Positions 11,540-23,254 of a DNA stretch of 64,000 bases are shown here, piece by piece. The stretch comes from Nautilus pompilius. Lineage: Eukaryota > Mollusca > Cephalopoda > Nautilida > Nautilidae. The translations under genes and the position numbers were made by a program. The DNA lies in assembly GCA_018389105.1 (NCBI GenBank), contig JACATO010000609.1, forward strand, positions 434,001 to 498,000, given 5' to 3'. How positions within the stretch are numbered: the first letter of the stretch is position 1; every line of letters starts with the position of its first letter. Below the pieces are notes generated by a model. That model saw only the letters and a list, made by a program, of their open reading frames with translations. It searched no databases and was not told where the DNA came from.

Positions 11540-13030
11540 AAAAAAAAAGAAAGAGGAGTAACATTGGTATGGGAAAAGCTTAATAATTAAATTAAGATTT
11601 TTTAATTCAGATTCTTGACCAAAATCCCGATGATATCCAATTTAAATTTATGTCCACTTCCATATGATTAAGCAAGGTAGGATTCTCTCCAGATATGTGA
11701 ATTGCTCAGCTATCAGTTTTCCTGGTGAATCCATTGGATAGTAATGCCAGGAATGTCATTTTGCATATGTTGTTCACTGTATGCATGAGGGCTGAGAAAG
11801 AACCATTGAACTAACATCAAGACAATAAAGGGAGGCAACCACTTGGAGGGATGTGTGTGGTGTGAGTTATGTCACCTACACAGGAAAGTAAATGTATAGC
11901 AGGATTAGCACATTAATTTTACTTCAAATTAATATTTTTCAGTGTACCTTGTATGGCTCTCTTGCTTTCTTATTTGAGTATGAATGAATGTTTTCTTCTA
12001 AATGTATTAGTTTTAATTAATGGAAAAAATTTTTTTTTTCTTTTTTGAAAAAAAACCCCATTGATTTCAAAAATTCTTTATTAATATATTTGTATTGATA
12101 GCTGTAGGTGGTAAGCAGTAAAACGAAAAACCTGTCAGATAATTCTAATCATTTGAAATTACTGCTTAATTATATAAACCACCATCTAATGATAAATGTA
12201 TCCTGGCCTGATTAAAAAAAATTATTATTAGTTATATATACATACACATACACAACTAATAATTAAAATCTTTGTAAATATAATGTCTTTGGGTAATATA
12301 AAAGCTTAACAAAGAATGAAATTACAGCATCACCTAGGTCACTTGCTTTGTAATATACCATATCTAAATTTAAACACAAAATTACATAATATACAATTAA
12401 CTACAAAGGTTTATGTTGTTGATAATTATAAAATAAAACTCAGAATTTACTAATATATGTATGCTGTAATTGAAATAACTATGGAATCATTCACATCAAG
12501 GCTCCTTAATGACTTGACTTTCCTGAGATCTGAGCTTATATGGCCTGCCTTTCATTCATTATAGGAAATGTGTTTAAGCCAGAATATGCAGGAGGAAAAT
12601 GAGCAGTTTGAGGCCATACACACATTCTTTACACCCCATAATTCAGCTAACTTGAAAATCTTTCAGTATACCAGCTTCAGTTGAAGAACAAGAAACATGA
12701 TGATTAACTTTGATTGGGGAGAGCGAGCACTAGTCACATGGTCGCCCCCACAGTAAGTCTGAATATTTGCAGGGCTTTTTACTTGTGGCAAAATTGAACT
12801 ACAAATTTAAGAAAATCAATTTTATGAAAAATGCTAAAATCTTGGAATTTGTATAACAATAAAATAAGGATTTTTATGGGTGTATGAAATAATTTCGTAA
12901 TTAACAAATATTTCTTGCAAAATCAGATAACAGAAAATGGTTCCTATTTTTGTATGAACTTAAAAAATTACAAAATAATGATTGACAGTAGAACAAAGAG
13001 ATAATATTTAACAATTTTCTATCTTGCTTC
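11540..13030. other. AT-rich non-coding stretch
   Basis: No gene or RNA seen. The lower part (12.8-13.0 kb) may include the 3' untranslated end of the adjacent hAT relic, whose terminal repeat I could not place. Confidence 0.4.
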
Positions 13031-13039
13031 ATTAAAAAT

Positions 13040-15400
13040 TTTGAAATAATGTTTTAATCTAAATTTTTGGCAGTTCTGTTTTATGGATAATATTGCTAAT
13101 GAAGAAAAACCCTCTTGGCTTGTAGTTGATCTTAAATAATTTTGTATTATTTCAACTTAGAGAATGATCTCTCAATGGATACCACACAGACTAGTGTAGT
13201 CAGCAATATTTTAAATGAAATTATGACGTTTGGATATATTACTGACAGGTTGTCATTGAAAATAAACTGAAGGGCTTCTAAGCTCGTATAAGTAGAAGGG
13301 ATAATTTTTCCAAACATTTTAATTTCTTCGAATACTACTACATCCTAATGCCAAGTGAAGATCTTGATAGTTCTTAAGTACATCAGTTTCTTCATTCCAT
13401 ATAAAAACCCAAATGTTTGGTCATGTGGCTTGTATACCTTGAATCTATGCTTCAAAGATTCAATTGCATTATCAACTATTCAAAATAAAAAAGACTCTTA
13501 TCAGCACCTTCATAATCAAATAGTATTATTTCTCACTCAACCTTTCTTTAAAAGCTGGGTCAGTATTAAATTTATTTGCAATTTCTTTTGCTGTGATAAA
13601 AGAAGACAAATCCAGAATATCTGAATTCTTGAAAATAAAGTTCAAGTTCTTTGAGATGTATGGTTGCCACATTTATGTGCATGATAATAATTTACTGACA
13701 GTATTTACCTTGCTTAATCAGTTGTACCAGATAACTAAACTCATTAAAAATTTGAATGAAGTCGGTTGTTCTTAAATTGAAATGTTCACATTTAATTTTG
13801 GTGTCAGATATTGTTTTGCCAAGATCACTTAAAGCTACTTGAAATTGTATAGCTTTCACACTTTTGATTTGACTTTCCCACCTTGTTTCAGACATAGGCT
13901 TAGAGGAAAGGTATTTTATGTGTTTCTAATGTATCCCAATGTGATGATGAAGCAAAAACATAGTGTAGATTTTTTGCAAGTTCCAAAAAAATGTAATGGC
14001 TATGACTGATGATTTAGCTATAACTCCAAGTACTATGTTTAAATTGTGGCAGCCACATAGACAATAAAAAGCTCTAATTTTCACTAAGGATGTCTCTATG
14101 CTCCATATACACCCTTCAGGTTTTGGCTCCATTGTTATATTCCTGCCCTCCCCTGACTATTCAATAATTTCATTCCTTACTGATTCAAAAAAGCTTTGTG
14201 TTTCAGATAAACTGTTACCTGTAGTGTCATTAACTACTTTAAAAGTAATGAAATGTTTATGTGTATGGTGCAAAATTACCTACAGTTCTCAATGGTTAAT
14301 TACAATCCAGTAGAATTGAGTAGTACTATGTTCTCTTTACCATAGTTATTATTGTACGTCTTGTTTTGTTTCCTATACTAGTTATTAATTAATCTTGAAT
14401 TATGTGTGACAGATAATAATTAGATCATGTCTTACTTGCTTTGTTAGTCTAAGTACAAGTAAGATGATCTTGTACTACAGGAATGAATCTGACAATAAGT
14501 TCGATTAAGCTTAGAAAATTTCCATTATCTGGTGTATATAACGTATGACTACTTCCTCTGAATGCCAAATTATGTTCTGCTACCTATAAAATTGCTGAAA
14601 TTATATGCTTAGAAACAGTTTCCTATCTTTGTGTTTCCATTCAATTAATTTTTCATTTCTTTATCTATTGTATTACCCATTTTTAGGTGGTTCTCAATTT
14701 AAAGCCAGGTAGGCATCACTTCCAAGTGTTTTAAATGATTGTTCATGTGTTTTGAGGCATTCACTTAAATGGCCCCAATCACTGAATTCATCTGTGCATA
14801 ATGATATGCTGGAAATAGAAAATAATTTGCATGCAAAACACCAGAGTATATTACTGCTTTCAGAATGTGCCAGCCATCATCTTTTCTGAATTTCTCAGTT
14901 TGGAAATTTTCTTTTCTTTACTCTCTTTTTTTGGAAAATCATAATTTTTTAAAATTATTTGAATAGGTTAATATTTAATGATGTGTATTCTAATCTGTTC
15001 TGTAATATTATTAGGCAATGTACCAGGATCTTCAAGCTCAAAACTTATTATGTTTGGATCATTTATTGTATTATGAATTTTGTGTTCCAGTTCTTGAGAT
15101 TCTGTGCCATTCCATTTGATTATAACCATCAACTTTGAAAATTTTGTCTTGTTTTGGAGGTTCCACTCCTGGCTCACTTGTTTCAATTTCTTCTTGCTCT
15201 TGAATTGTTGCCTCTGAGAATAGTTTCTTTTTCATCTTCATGGTTTTCAGAATTACACTGGCTCCCTTCTTCTTTTTCTATGTTTTCAGTTTTTAAATAA
15301 ATTTTAACTTTGAATTTCTTCGTTTTTCAACATATTCCTTATGTTTTAGTGCCACCCATGTATTTTCTCCACTGATCTCATTCTCTGCTTGTCATGGTGG
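13040..15400 (-). pseudogene. hAT transposase relic, ZMYM-type
   Basis: A badly decayed hAT-superfamily transposase, read from about 15.4 kb down to 13.04 kb. The family resembles the transposase-derived part of zinc finger MYM-type proteins. Landmarks in order: a DPGTLPNNITEQIR block (about 15030) preceding the TTF-type zinc finger; FSDWGHLSECLKTHEQS (about 14780), the finger's C-terminal part; an AEQNLAFRGS-like segment followed by a TPDNGNFL motif (about 14560-14500); CGCHNLNIVLG (about 14055), the conserved catalytic-core Cys/His block; SETRWESQIKSVKAI (about 13895); AKEIANKFNTDPAF (about 13600); and the hAT dimerisation end resembling YLRSTTSQE and LAILS (about 13130-13070). Each sits in a different frame with stops between, so the copy is dead. 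Terminal repeats and target duplications were not located. Confidence 0.85.
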
Positions 15401-15596
15401 CTTGGAAAAATTAAAAATAACAAGAAGAGGTGTTTTACAAACAAATTTTAAAAATAGTTGTAATTTTTTGTAGGAATGAATGTATTTTTGATGAAGGTGG
15501 TTGGACAACTTTAACAAAGCGACAAACATAGAATATTGTTTAATTTTTTGATGTATGAACTGTATGCAACTGTATTATTTATTGCTTAGACTGCCA

Positions 15597-15740
15597 GCCT
15601 GTGTATTATAGCCACACCTCCTTTATAGCACTGTTTCCTTATAGTACTTTATCCTGGAGGAAAATTCCTACACGTTATAATGACCTGCTATAGCGTTCCG
15701 TTTATCAAGAATGCATCCTGAGCATTATAAGGTATGCCTG
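15597..15740 (-). mobile_element. Terminal remnant of a Tigger-like element
   Basis: Repeated short motifs of the TTATAGCACT and TTATAATGACC kind end at GGTATGCCTG (15731-15740) followed by TA. Read on the minus strand this gives CAGGCATACC, the type of end found on pogo/Tigger elements, whose target duplication is TA. There is no coding potential. The opposite end near 15.6 kb is poorly preserved. Probably a MITE or the end of a truncated element. Confidence 0.5.
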
Positions 15741-17661
15741 TATATCAAATGCTAGTTTTCATTTGTAGTTAAACAAAGAATAATAACCTTACACACAACA
15801 TACACTTATGTTAGACCTTTAAATGTAATAACATAGAAATGAAAAATTCACAATAAAAATATTCATACAATTCATTATACTGATATAACAATTTTCTTTT
15901 TTGAAATATAAAGACAAAATACATTTTTGTGATGAAATATAAAGTTATTTTGATATTTCCTCTTTGAATAATTATTTATGCCAGATAAAACTTGTTAACT
16001 CAAATGCTTTGAAAGCATGTTATAAAACACAAGGTTCTTTGATATGTTTATTATATTAATTGAAACTTGTGTTTTGATTGATGACAACAGAAAAGGGACT
16101 GGAACTAGTGCACTTGTTTGGAATGGTTGATGATTTAAGAGGAAGAATGCTAGCACACTAATACGCTACAAAGCTGAATGCATTCGTACCTTTGGTATGT
16201 GCCTTGAGTTAGCCCTGCTCACACCAACAATAAAGAATGGTTTTTCTGCAAATCATGAGGGTACAAATCCATCACAAAGTATCCAGATCTTCTTACTTCT
16301 GGAGTTAGATGTACAGCAAAGAAAAAGCCAGGTGTTTTTTTTTTGTAGCAGTAATGTAAATTACTAACTATTAATTATACAAACATTCAAAATACAATGA
16401 AGCAAATGACATTATTATACTCCTGAATATCTCTTAATTTGAAATCATCATATATTGCATGCATTGTTTGCATTTATTTTTTTTATATAAACCAGAGTTT
16501 AAGCCTCTTAATATAGATAGATATCCTTATTCATGGAGCAAAAAAAAAAAATACAAATATTTGTTTATCAGCTTTTATCACCAAGAAGTTGAGAAAAAAG
16601 GCAAAGTCTGTCACTCTAACCCTAAAAAAAAACAAAAAAGTCTTTGTTACTTCTATTTTTTGTTAGTTGTGCTATGAACAACAGAAACTGTTTATACACA
16701 ATTCAAATTCTATCACTCAGCATTTTTTTTCTTTGAAAATAATTTTAAAAATTCATTAAAAAATATACTGGGGGAGAGGAGATAATAAAAAAAACAGTAG
16801 GTTTGTCTGTACTCATTAAATACTTAAGCTACAATTATATGTAGGGTCACTTACCTTATAGCACAATGGAACAATTATCTACACTTACTTTAGTATTCAT
16901 TACATACCAGCCATCTCCTTGTCCCTGTGGTTATTCCTAAAAGAGAGAAGTCCATTCAAACTTCTTAACTCCCAGAAAAAAGGGTGGTTTTTTTTGTTTT
17001 TACTTTGTACATCATGCTTGTTACAGTTTAACAGAACTAGACCTTTACACTGTCACCTCCCTTCAGTGTCTGATTTGATGTTATTTAGTTAATATACTGA
17101 ATGTTGGTGCACTTAGTTATTTTCCCCCATTTTGGATTCCAGAGTTTTCATCAATTTTTCTTCTCGTTCTCTTTGTGTTAGTAGATGGATGTTGATGTTT
17201 TCATAGCTGTTGAAACTTTTCCAAAAATGCGTGCACAGGCTTAGAGATTTATGAAAGGCGAATAAAAACATTCTCTTAGTTTTCCAACAAGTTTCAGTTA
17301 GAGATGGGTTCTGAGACTTGTGATGTTTTGTTTGTTGTTTTTTAAACAAAAGATACACTGGCAACTATAATTGTGAACTCATAAAATAAATCATCAAGCA
17401 TAAAGGAGGATATTTAGATGAAAAAGTCATGTGTGACAAATGAAAATTATTTGCAAACTTTTGTGTGTATGGATTTACTATAGTCATATATACATATGTA
17501 ATTATGTAAAATAATAAATTGATTTATGTAAGAAATACAGATATCATGGTTCCACAATTATGGTAATCATAGATGAGTGTATATCTTTTGTTTGTTACCA
17601 AAATAACAAGCAGTGTTTTCTTCATTTAATTTTTGTCTTGCATGTTTTATATGTATATATA
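15741..17661. other. AT-rich non-coding stretch
   Basis: No gene recognised. The segment near 16125-16280 has a GGTACAAATCC stretch (B-box-like) that could be a very old SINE, but there is no matching A box. The rest is AT-rich filler. Confidence 0.4.
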
Positions 17662-17663
17662 TA

Positions 17664-19200
17664 CAGTGGCATCTCAAAAAATTAGAATATCGTGGAAGAG
17701 TTTATTTTTTTCCATAATTTAATTCAAACAGTGAAAACTTTCATATATTCTAGATTCATTACACATAAAGTGAAATATTTCAAGCCTTTTTTGTTTTAAT
17801 TTTGATGATTACGGCTTACAGCTCATGAAAATCAAAAATCCACTATCTCAAAATATTAGAATATTTCATAAGATCAATTAAAAAAAAAAAGATTTATAAT
17901 ATATAAATGTTGAACTTCTGAAAAGTATGTTCATTTAAGCACTCAATACTTGGTCAGGGCTCCTTTTGCACGAATCACTGCATCATTGTGCGTGGCATGG
18001 AGGCGATCAGCCTGTGGCACTGCTGAGGTGTTATGGAAGCCCAGGTTGCTTTGATAGCGGCCTTCAGCTTGTCTGTATTGTTGGGTCTGGTGTCTCTCAT
18101 CTTCCTCTCGACAATACAATCTATGGGGTTCAGGTCAGGTGAGTTGGCCAGCCAATCAAGCACAGTAATATCATGGTCAGCAAACCAGTTACTAGTAGTT
18201 TTGGCACTGTGGGCAGGTTCCAAGTCCTGCTGGAAAAGGAAATCAGCATCTCCATAAAGCTTGTCAGTAGATGGAAGCACAAGTGCTCTAAAATCTCCTG
18301 GTAGACAGCTGCGTTGACTTTGGACTTGATAAAACACAGTGGACCAACACCAGCAGATGACATGGCACCCCAAATCATCACTGACTGTGGAAACTTCACA
18401 CTGGACTTCAAGCAACTTGGATTCTGTGCCTCTCCACTCTTTCTCCAGGCTGTGGGACCTCGATTTCCAAATGAAATGCAAAATTTACTTTCATCTGAAA
18501 AGAGGACTTAGGACCACTGAGCAACGGTCCAGTTCTTTTTCTCCTTAACCCAAGTAAGACACTTCTGACGTTGTCTCTGGTTCAGGAGTGGCTTGACACT
18601 AGGAATGCGACACTTGTAGCCCATTTCCTGCACACGTCTGTGCGTGGTGGCTCTTGATGCACTGACTCCAGCCTCAGTCCACTCCTTGTGAAACTCCCAC
18701 AAGTTCTTGAATCGGCTTTTCTTGACAATCCTCTCAAGGCTGCTGTCATCTCTCTTGCTTGTGCACCTTTTCCTACCACACTTTTCCCTTCCAGTCAACT
18801 TTCCATGAATACACTTTGATACAGCACTCTGCAAACAGCCAGCCCTTTCAGAAATAAATGACCTTCTGTGGCTTGTCCTCCTTGTGGAGGATGTCAATGA
18901 GTGTCTTCTGGACAACTGTCAAGTCAGCAGTCTTCCCTGTGATTGTGGTTGTGTACTGAACCAGACTGAGAGTTTCATGGTATTTATACTGCATAAATAG
19001 TGATTTACTCAAACTCGAAATGGAATATTCTAATATTTTGAGCTGTAGGCCGTAATTATCAAAATTAAAATTAAAAAATGCTTGATGCATTTTAGTTTAC
19101 ATGTAATGAGTCTAGAATACATGCAATTTTCACTTTCTGAAATAACTGTCAAAAAATATTGAACTCTTCCACGATATTCTAATTTTTTGAGATGCACCTG
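17664..19200 (-). mobile_element. Full-length inactive Tc1-like transposon
   Basis: A 1537-bp Tc1 element bounded by TA dinucleotides (17662-17663 and 19201-19202). The outer ends CAGTGGCATC and CAGGTGCATC are followed by CTCAAAAAATTAGAATATCG on both sides. The inverted repeats extend roughly 200 bp, with a second internal copy of the end motif near 17860 and 19030. The length is close to that of intact Tc1 family members (about 1.6 kb), so both ends survive although the gene inside is broken. The terminal sequence is of a type I associate with Tc1 families abundant in fishes. Confidence 0.95.
17975..18960 (-). pseudogene. Tc1 transposase pseudogene
   Basis: The DDE transposase gene of the enclosing Tc1 element. 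Near the start the expected initiation codon before GKTADLTVVQKT is changed (ATC in its place). A frameshift near 18850 moves the reading into a frame running to 18508. This part holds the paired helix-turn-helix region (ERAGCLQSAVSK) and the GRKR AT-hook-like motif. A stop at 18508 precedes the first catalytic Asp (FSDESKF, about 18500), and a further frame change follows (WGAMSSAG block about 18370, then back). The second Asp lies in FQQD (about 18225). The third acidic position, 34 residues further, is Asp in NPID (about 18120) where Tc1 normally has Glu. The end matches the family C-terminus through the IASMPR block. Inactive. Confidence 0.9.
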
Positions 19201-19202
19201 TA

Positions 19203-20805
19203 TATATAAGCAGCAAGATATAAAGATACATATTAACTAGCTATGATCAATTAAGTTACATATCTTAATGTTATTTGTTTTTTTCATTATTGAAGAAGGC
19301 TAGTCTGCTTTTAAGAATAATAGTTTCCAGCACTAGTTAGAATTGACTTCATCTATATAACTAATGCTTATGCAATAAATGAATGATTAAAATTTCTATT
19401 CCAGAAATGCATTTTCAATGATCGGTTCTGTTCTGATTTTCCTGAGACTCTGATCTTTATTTTAATTTACAGGTGTTACCACATACTATTGATAGAGTTT
19501 TTCCTTTATAAAAAATGCAATTTCTTTAAAGTTATTCATGCAGAATTCTCTGTTTTAATAAAATAGACCTTTAATTTCAAGATTTTTGCATACAGTGCTC
19601 ATACAACTTCCCTGAATAGAATATTCTTGCAAAGCTTTCTTGCCGTGTCACTTCTCTTAAATTCTAGTATTAGATAACGCATTTGCAAGCTATCTAAAAG
19701 GATGATTTAAAATTTTCACTTTAAGAAAACAACAAATAATACTGCATTAGTTTTGTAAAAGAACATGAAAGTTTTTTGACAATGACACACTTCATTAATT
19801 TACTCTCTAGCAAATGGCTTCCGGCTTTTACCATTTGTAAATATAATAATTTTTCTTTGTCATTTACCTTTCACCCCTTCTCACATTTATTTTTTTCTGT
19901 AGAAAGCAATAAAAGTAAAAATTAATCTTATTTTAAGTTTCAACATTTGATAAACACCAAACATGAGTATGTATCTTCTTCTTTGATTGATTGGAAGTTC
20001 TTTGTCAAATGTCCACAATTTAATCTGAGTTAGTGCTTTGTTTTAAAATGCCTTTAGAAATCCATTTCTGTCTGTGCCTTTAATACACTGATTTGACATC
20101 AAGCGTAAAAAAAAAATCAAATGCGGGTAATCTTGAGATAACTTTCTCTTAGTAACAACTTTCGAATGATTGATCGTCAATTGGTTTATTGCTGCACATT
20201 TCGCTGGCTTTAGAATTCTTTAAATTTGGTAAATCAGAGTTACTGTGTCTAAGAAATTTATTATAGATGGAAGATTCATACATTCACCATGATACTTATT
20301 GTGTAGAATTAGTATTGGCATACAACAGAAGGGTTGCATCTAACATTTTTTGTATAATTTGAATTTATTTCTTACTGATCACATTTATTCTTTGGTGGAT
20401 GGATGATTTACTAAGATAGGATAGAAGATTTGGTTTTTTCACTGATGTTTACATTTACAAGTATGACAGTAAATAGTGAGTTATTTCATGCAAAAGCGAT
20501 ACAAAACTATACAAAATGCACAATCATAAGAGATTAACTTTTTTGTTTTCTCACAAGTAAAGTAACCACACTGATTCTGTGGTTTTAACTTATGACTGTG
20601 GCACCTGGTGCTTAGTAATTGAGGAAATAGTGCCAGCACTTTTGGAATTGGATAGAGATGATGGGTGGCCAAGTCAAGAATTCAAAACAAGGTAAATCCA
20701 TATAATTGTTATATCTTCATAACAAAATTAATTTCCACAAACTGTGATGAGGACTTCATTTTTTACATGCATGTAATTATTTAAAAATAAGTTTTGTATT
20801 TATCC

Positions 20806-20838
<33 letters not shown>

Positions 20839-21280
20839 ACAAACATTTATGTTAGGATAATGAAAATAATTAGGAAGTGTTATTTGGATATGTTAAATAT
20901 ATAAGGCATGAGTTTGATCTTATGTGTGCATCACATTTTATTTTCAGAAAAATAATACTGGTAAGGAAACACTTTATTCCATATAATGCTTTAAAATTAT
21001 TTGATCTAATGTTTACACTGACTTTGGTCATATTGTTGTTTACTAATTACATAGTAGACATTTTAGTGCAAATAACCAGTTGTTAAAAAATGTGTGTGTA
21101 TGTATAATATAAATATAAACAAGTCAAGGTTTAGCATTCTGATGCCAGTCACAAGTAGACAAATTTAAAGGCAACATGTATATGCATAGAACATTTTTTT
21201 TTAAAATTTAGTGTGAAATAATTGATTTTTTTCTTACCCATGTGGTCAACATATATACAGAGATTTGGCATAAGTAAACA
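19203..21280. other. AT-rich non-coding stretch
   Basis: No gene, RNA or repeat family recognised apart from an (AG)n microsatellite at 20806-20832. Confidence 0.5.
20806..20832. repeat. (AG)n microsatellite
   Basis: About 13 AG units, uninterrupted. Confidence 0.95.
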
Positions 21281-21284
21281 GATA

Positions 21285-21965
21285 GCCAAGTTTGAAAGAA
21301 CACCTGTTTATTCTGGATCTACACACAGCACTAGCAAAATATGAGTGGATGCAAGGCAGAGTGACATGCTGACATTATGTGGATGATCAGCAAAAACCAT
21401 TACAGGGCACAGAATATATATTAAGACTCCCAGGAAGTGGGTTTACACATGCTTTTACAAGGATCGTTTGGGGCTAGATAGCCCTTGTATGCTCAGTGGA
21501 GTTTGGATTCATTGATTGGCCAGGCCATGGCAAAATTGTGATACCCTGACATGCACACTATCTTTGCAGTGCAGAGGCACCTGTGAGCTGAGCTACCATT
21601 GCTCTCTCTGGATACATGATAATTGGCATAGATAATCTGATGAACTCCTTGATGAGTGTTAGTGTACAGGACTAAACATTAAGTTCCTTCATAAACCAAC
21701 AACAGCTGTGACCATCCAGTGGTCCAAATAACCTGGCATGTCTTGCTGTGGTTTGTGGATGATTCATTGAAAATACCTATGCTGACACAAACAAAGATGC
21801 ATGAGAAAAACAGACAGTCTGAGAACTGGGAAAATAAGTGTTCCCAAAGGCAGGTGTGGTAACACCTGCATTGCCCATTGCAGCAGCTCTGTTGTACCTT
21901 GTGCTATGGAGATATCTGATGGTTCTCATGGATACCTACACATTCTGACATTGGGGGCCTAAATA
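21285..21965. repeat. Unassigned moderately GC-rich block (repeat-like)
   Basis: About 680 bp with higher G+C and far fewer homopolymers than its neighbours, and with sharp edges. No frame longer than a few dozen codons survives on either strand. Read on the minus strand it ends near an AATAAA (about 21310). An old retroelement end or solo LTR would fit this, but no paired LTR or known domain is visible, so the class is unknown. Confidence 0.3.
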
Positions 21966-22859
21966 TCTACAAGAAATACTCCTACCAAATTTGAAAAATA
22001 ACTTTCCATATGGTTATTACGCATACATTACAGAATAAATATACGTGTGTGAAACCTGTTGTTTAAATTATCATGGCAGGGATTTCTTTTTCATCTGAAG
22101 AAATCCAGAAATAATAAAAAACAAGCAAACAAACTCAAAATGTAAAATATAAACCTAACAATCTAATAAGAATGTTTAAATATTGGTTCTTTGGTTGATG
22201 ATGTTTTGCTGAATCTTTTAGGATTTAAATAAAATTTTCAAGGAACACAAATCTGTATTTTTTTCTTTTTTCTTTAACATCACTTGTGGCAGGTGGTGTT
22301 CCAATTTAGCATCAGGCGCAAAGCAAACCTAACATGATTTAAGAAAGCAAATTAAAAGTAATTTTAGCAAGCTTTCCTTTTTAAATACATACTTTAAATA
22401 CCTTTAAAAAAAGCCCACTAAATCATATGTTCACCAAATTTATGTTGAGCACAATGAAGATATAATTAAGTTTTGTTTCACTACTTGCAGTACTAAATCT
22501 TGTAGTATTTATACCATAGCAAAACAATTGTATATCACCCAGCCAATGTACAGCATAGGACAAGAAATGATAATGGAAGCTGATATTATACATGGCTATT
22601 TCATGTTGCTTTTGTCCCATGTCTGATGGAAAAATGTTTAAGTGGCATTTTAAAATTGTTCTTGTAGCAGAAATTAACAGACACAGTATTTATTTATTTT
22701 ACATTTTGTTAAATCAAGTGTTTAAACTTGGCTGTGGTCATTTCTCACCAAATAGGTTAATTTGCTGAAGATTTCAGTAATGGGCAAGAGGTTATGGTTG
22801 CTGGTTTGTCACTTGCTAGGTGGTAGATACTGCAGTTCTAAGGGCCATTCAATGTATAG
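21966..22859. other. AT-rich non-coding stretch
   Basis: Nothing recognised. Confidence 0.5.
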
Positions 22860-22867
22860 GGGAGCAG

Positions 22868-23034
22868 CAGTGATGTGGCTGGCCTTTTCCGCGCCCGGGG
22901 CCAGATTCTGAAATGCGCCCCATCCCAAATCTGTTGCCAAAGAAGTGGTCAGGGCTGAAACCTCTAAGCGTTTCAGTGCCCCCTTTCTCTGGGGCCCAGG
23001 CCCCCCCCCTGACACTCCCCTAGCTACGCCCCTG
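22868..23034 (-). mobile_element. hAT-type MITE with 8-bp target duplication
   Basis: A 167-bp strongly GC-rich insert flanked on both sides by the identical octamer GGGAGCAG (22860-22867 and 23035-23042), the 8-bp target duplication length of hAT elements. The ends form imperfect inverted repeats: CAGTGATGTGGCTGG on the left and CAGGGGCGTAGCTAG read inward from the right, matching at 10 of 15 positions with most differences being transitions. CAGGGGCGTAGCTAGG-type ends are a familiar pattern in non-autonomous animal transposons. There is no coding capacity. The short frame across it on the minus strand is incidental. Confidence 0.85.
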
Positions 23035-23233
23035 GGGAGCAGTTTATCTTGGATCTTTCTGAGTGTAAAGATTTTGCCTTGGTAACCATATAGCATTAAC
23101 CGGACATCAGGTTTCGGTGGCAGTCGTATGCAAGCTTCAAAATGAATATCAATGCATCTTTTTTCTGTTTTTATTTTAAATTAAAAACAAAAAGAAGTAC
23201 TCATCGACCTTCATGTTTATTATTTGTTTTTCT

Positions 23234-23254
23234 TCTCTCTCTCTCTCTCTCTCT
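23234..23254. repeat. (TC)n microsatellite
   Basis: About ten CT units. Confidence 0.95.

Noticed and set aside
11068..11564. Several overlapping reading frames on both strands
   Set aside because: They are frame fragments or antisense shadows of the mariner relic.
12660..12765. Splice-like segment ending CACA|GTAAGT with a short W-containing peptide reminiscent of the co-receptor
   Set aside because: All three frames between the acceptor and donor contain stops.
16125..16290. B-box-like GGTACAAATCC suggesting a SINE
   Set aside because: No A box at tRNA spacing and no second copy in the window.
18033..18548. Plus-strand reading frames inside the Tc1 element
   Set aside because: Antisense to the transposase; no independent similarity.
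22809..23096. Minus-strand 95-codon frame, Gly/Pro rich
   Set aside because: Runs across the GC-rich MITE and its flanks; no domain.
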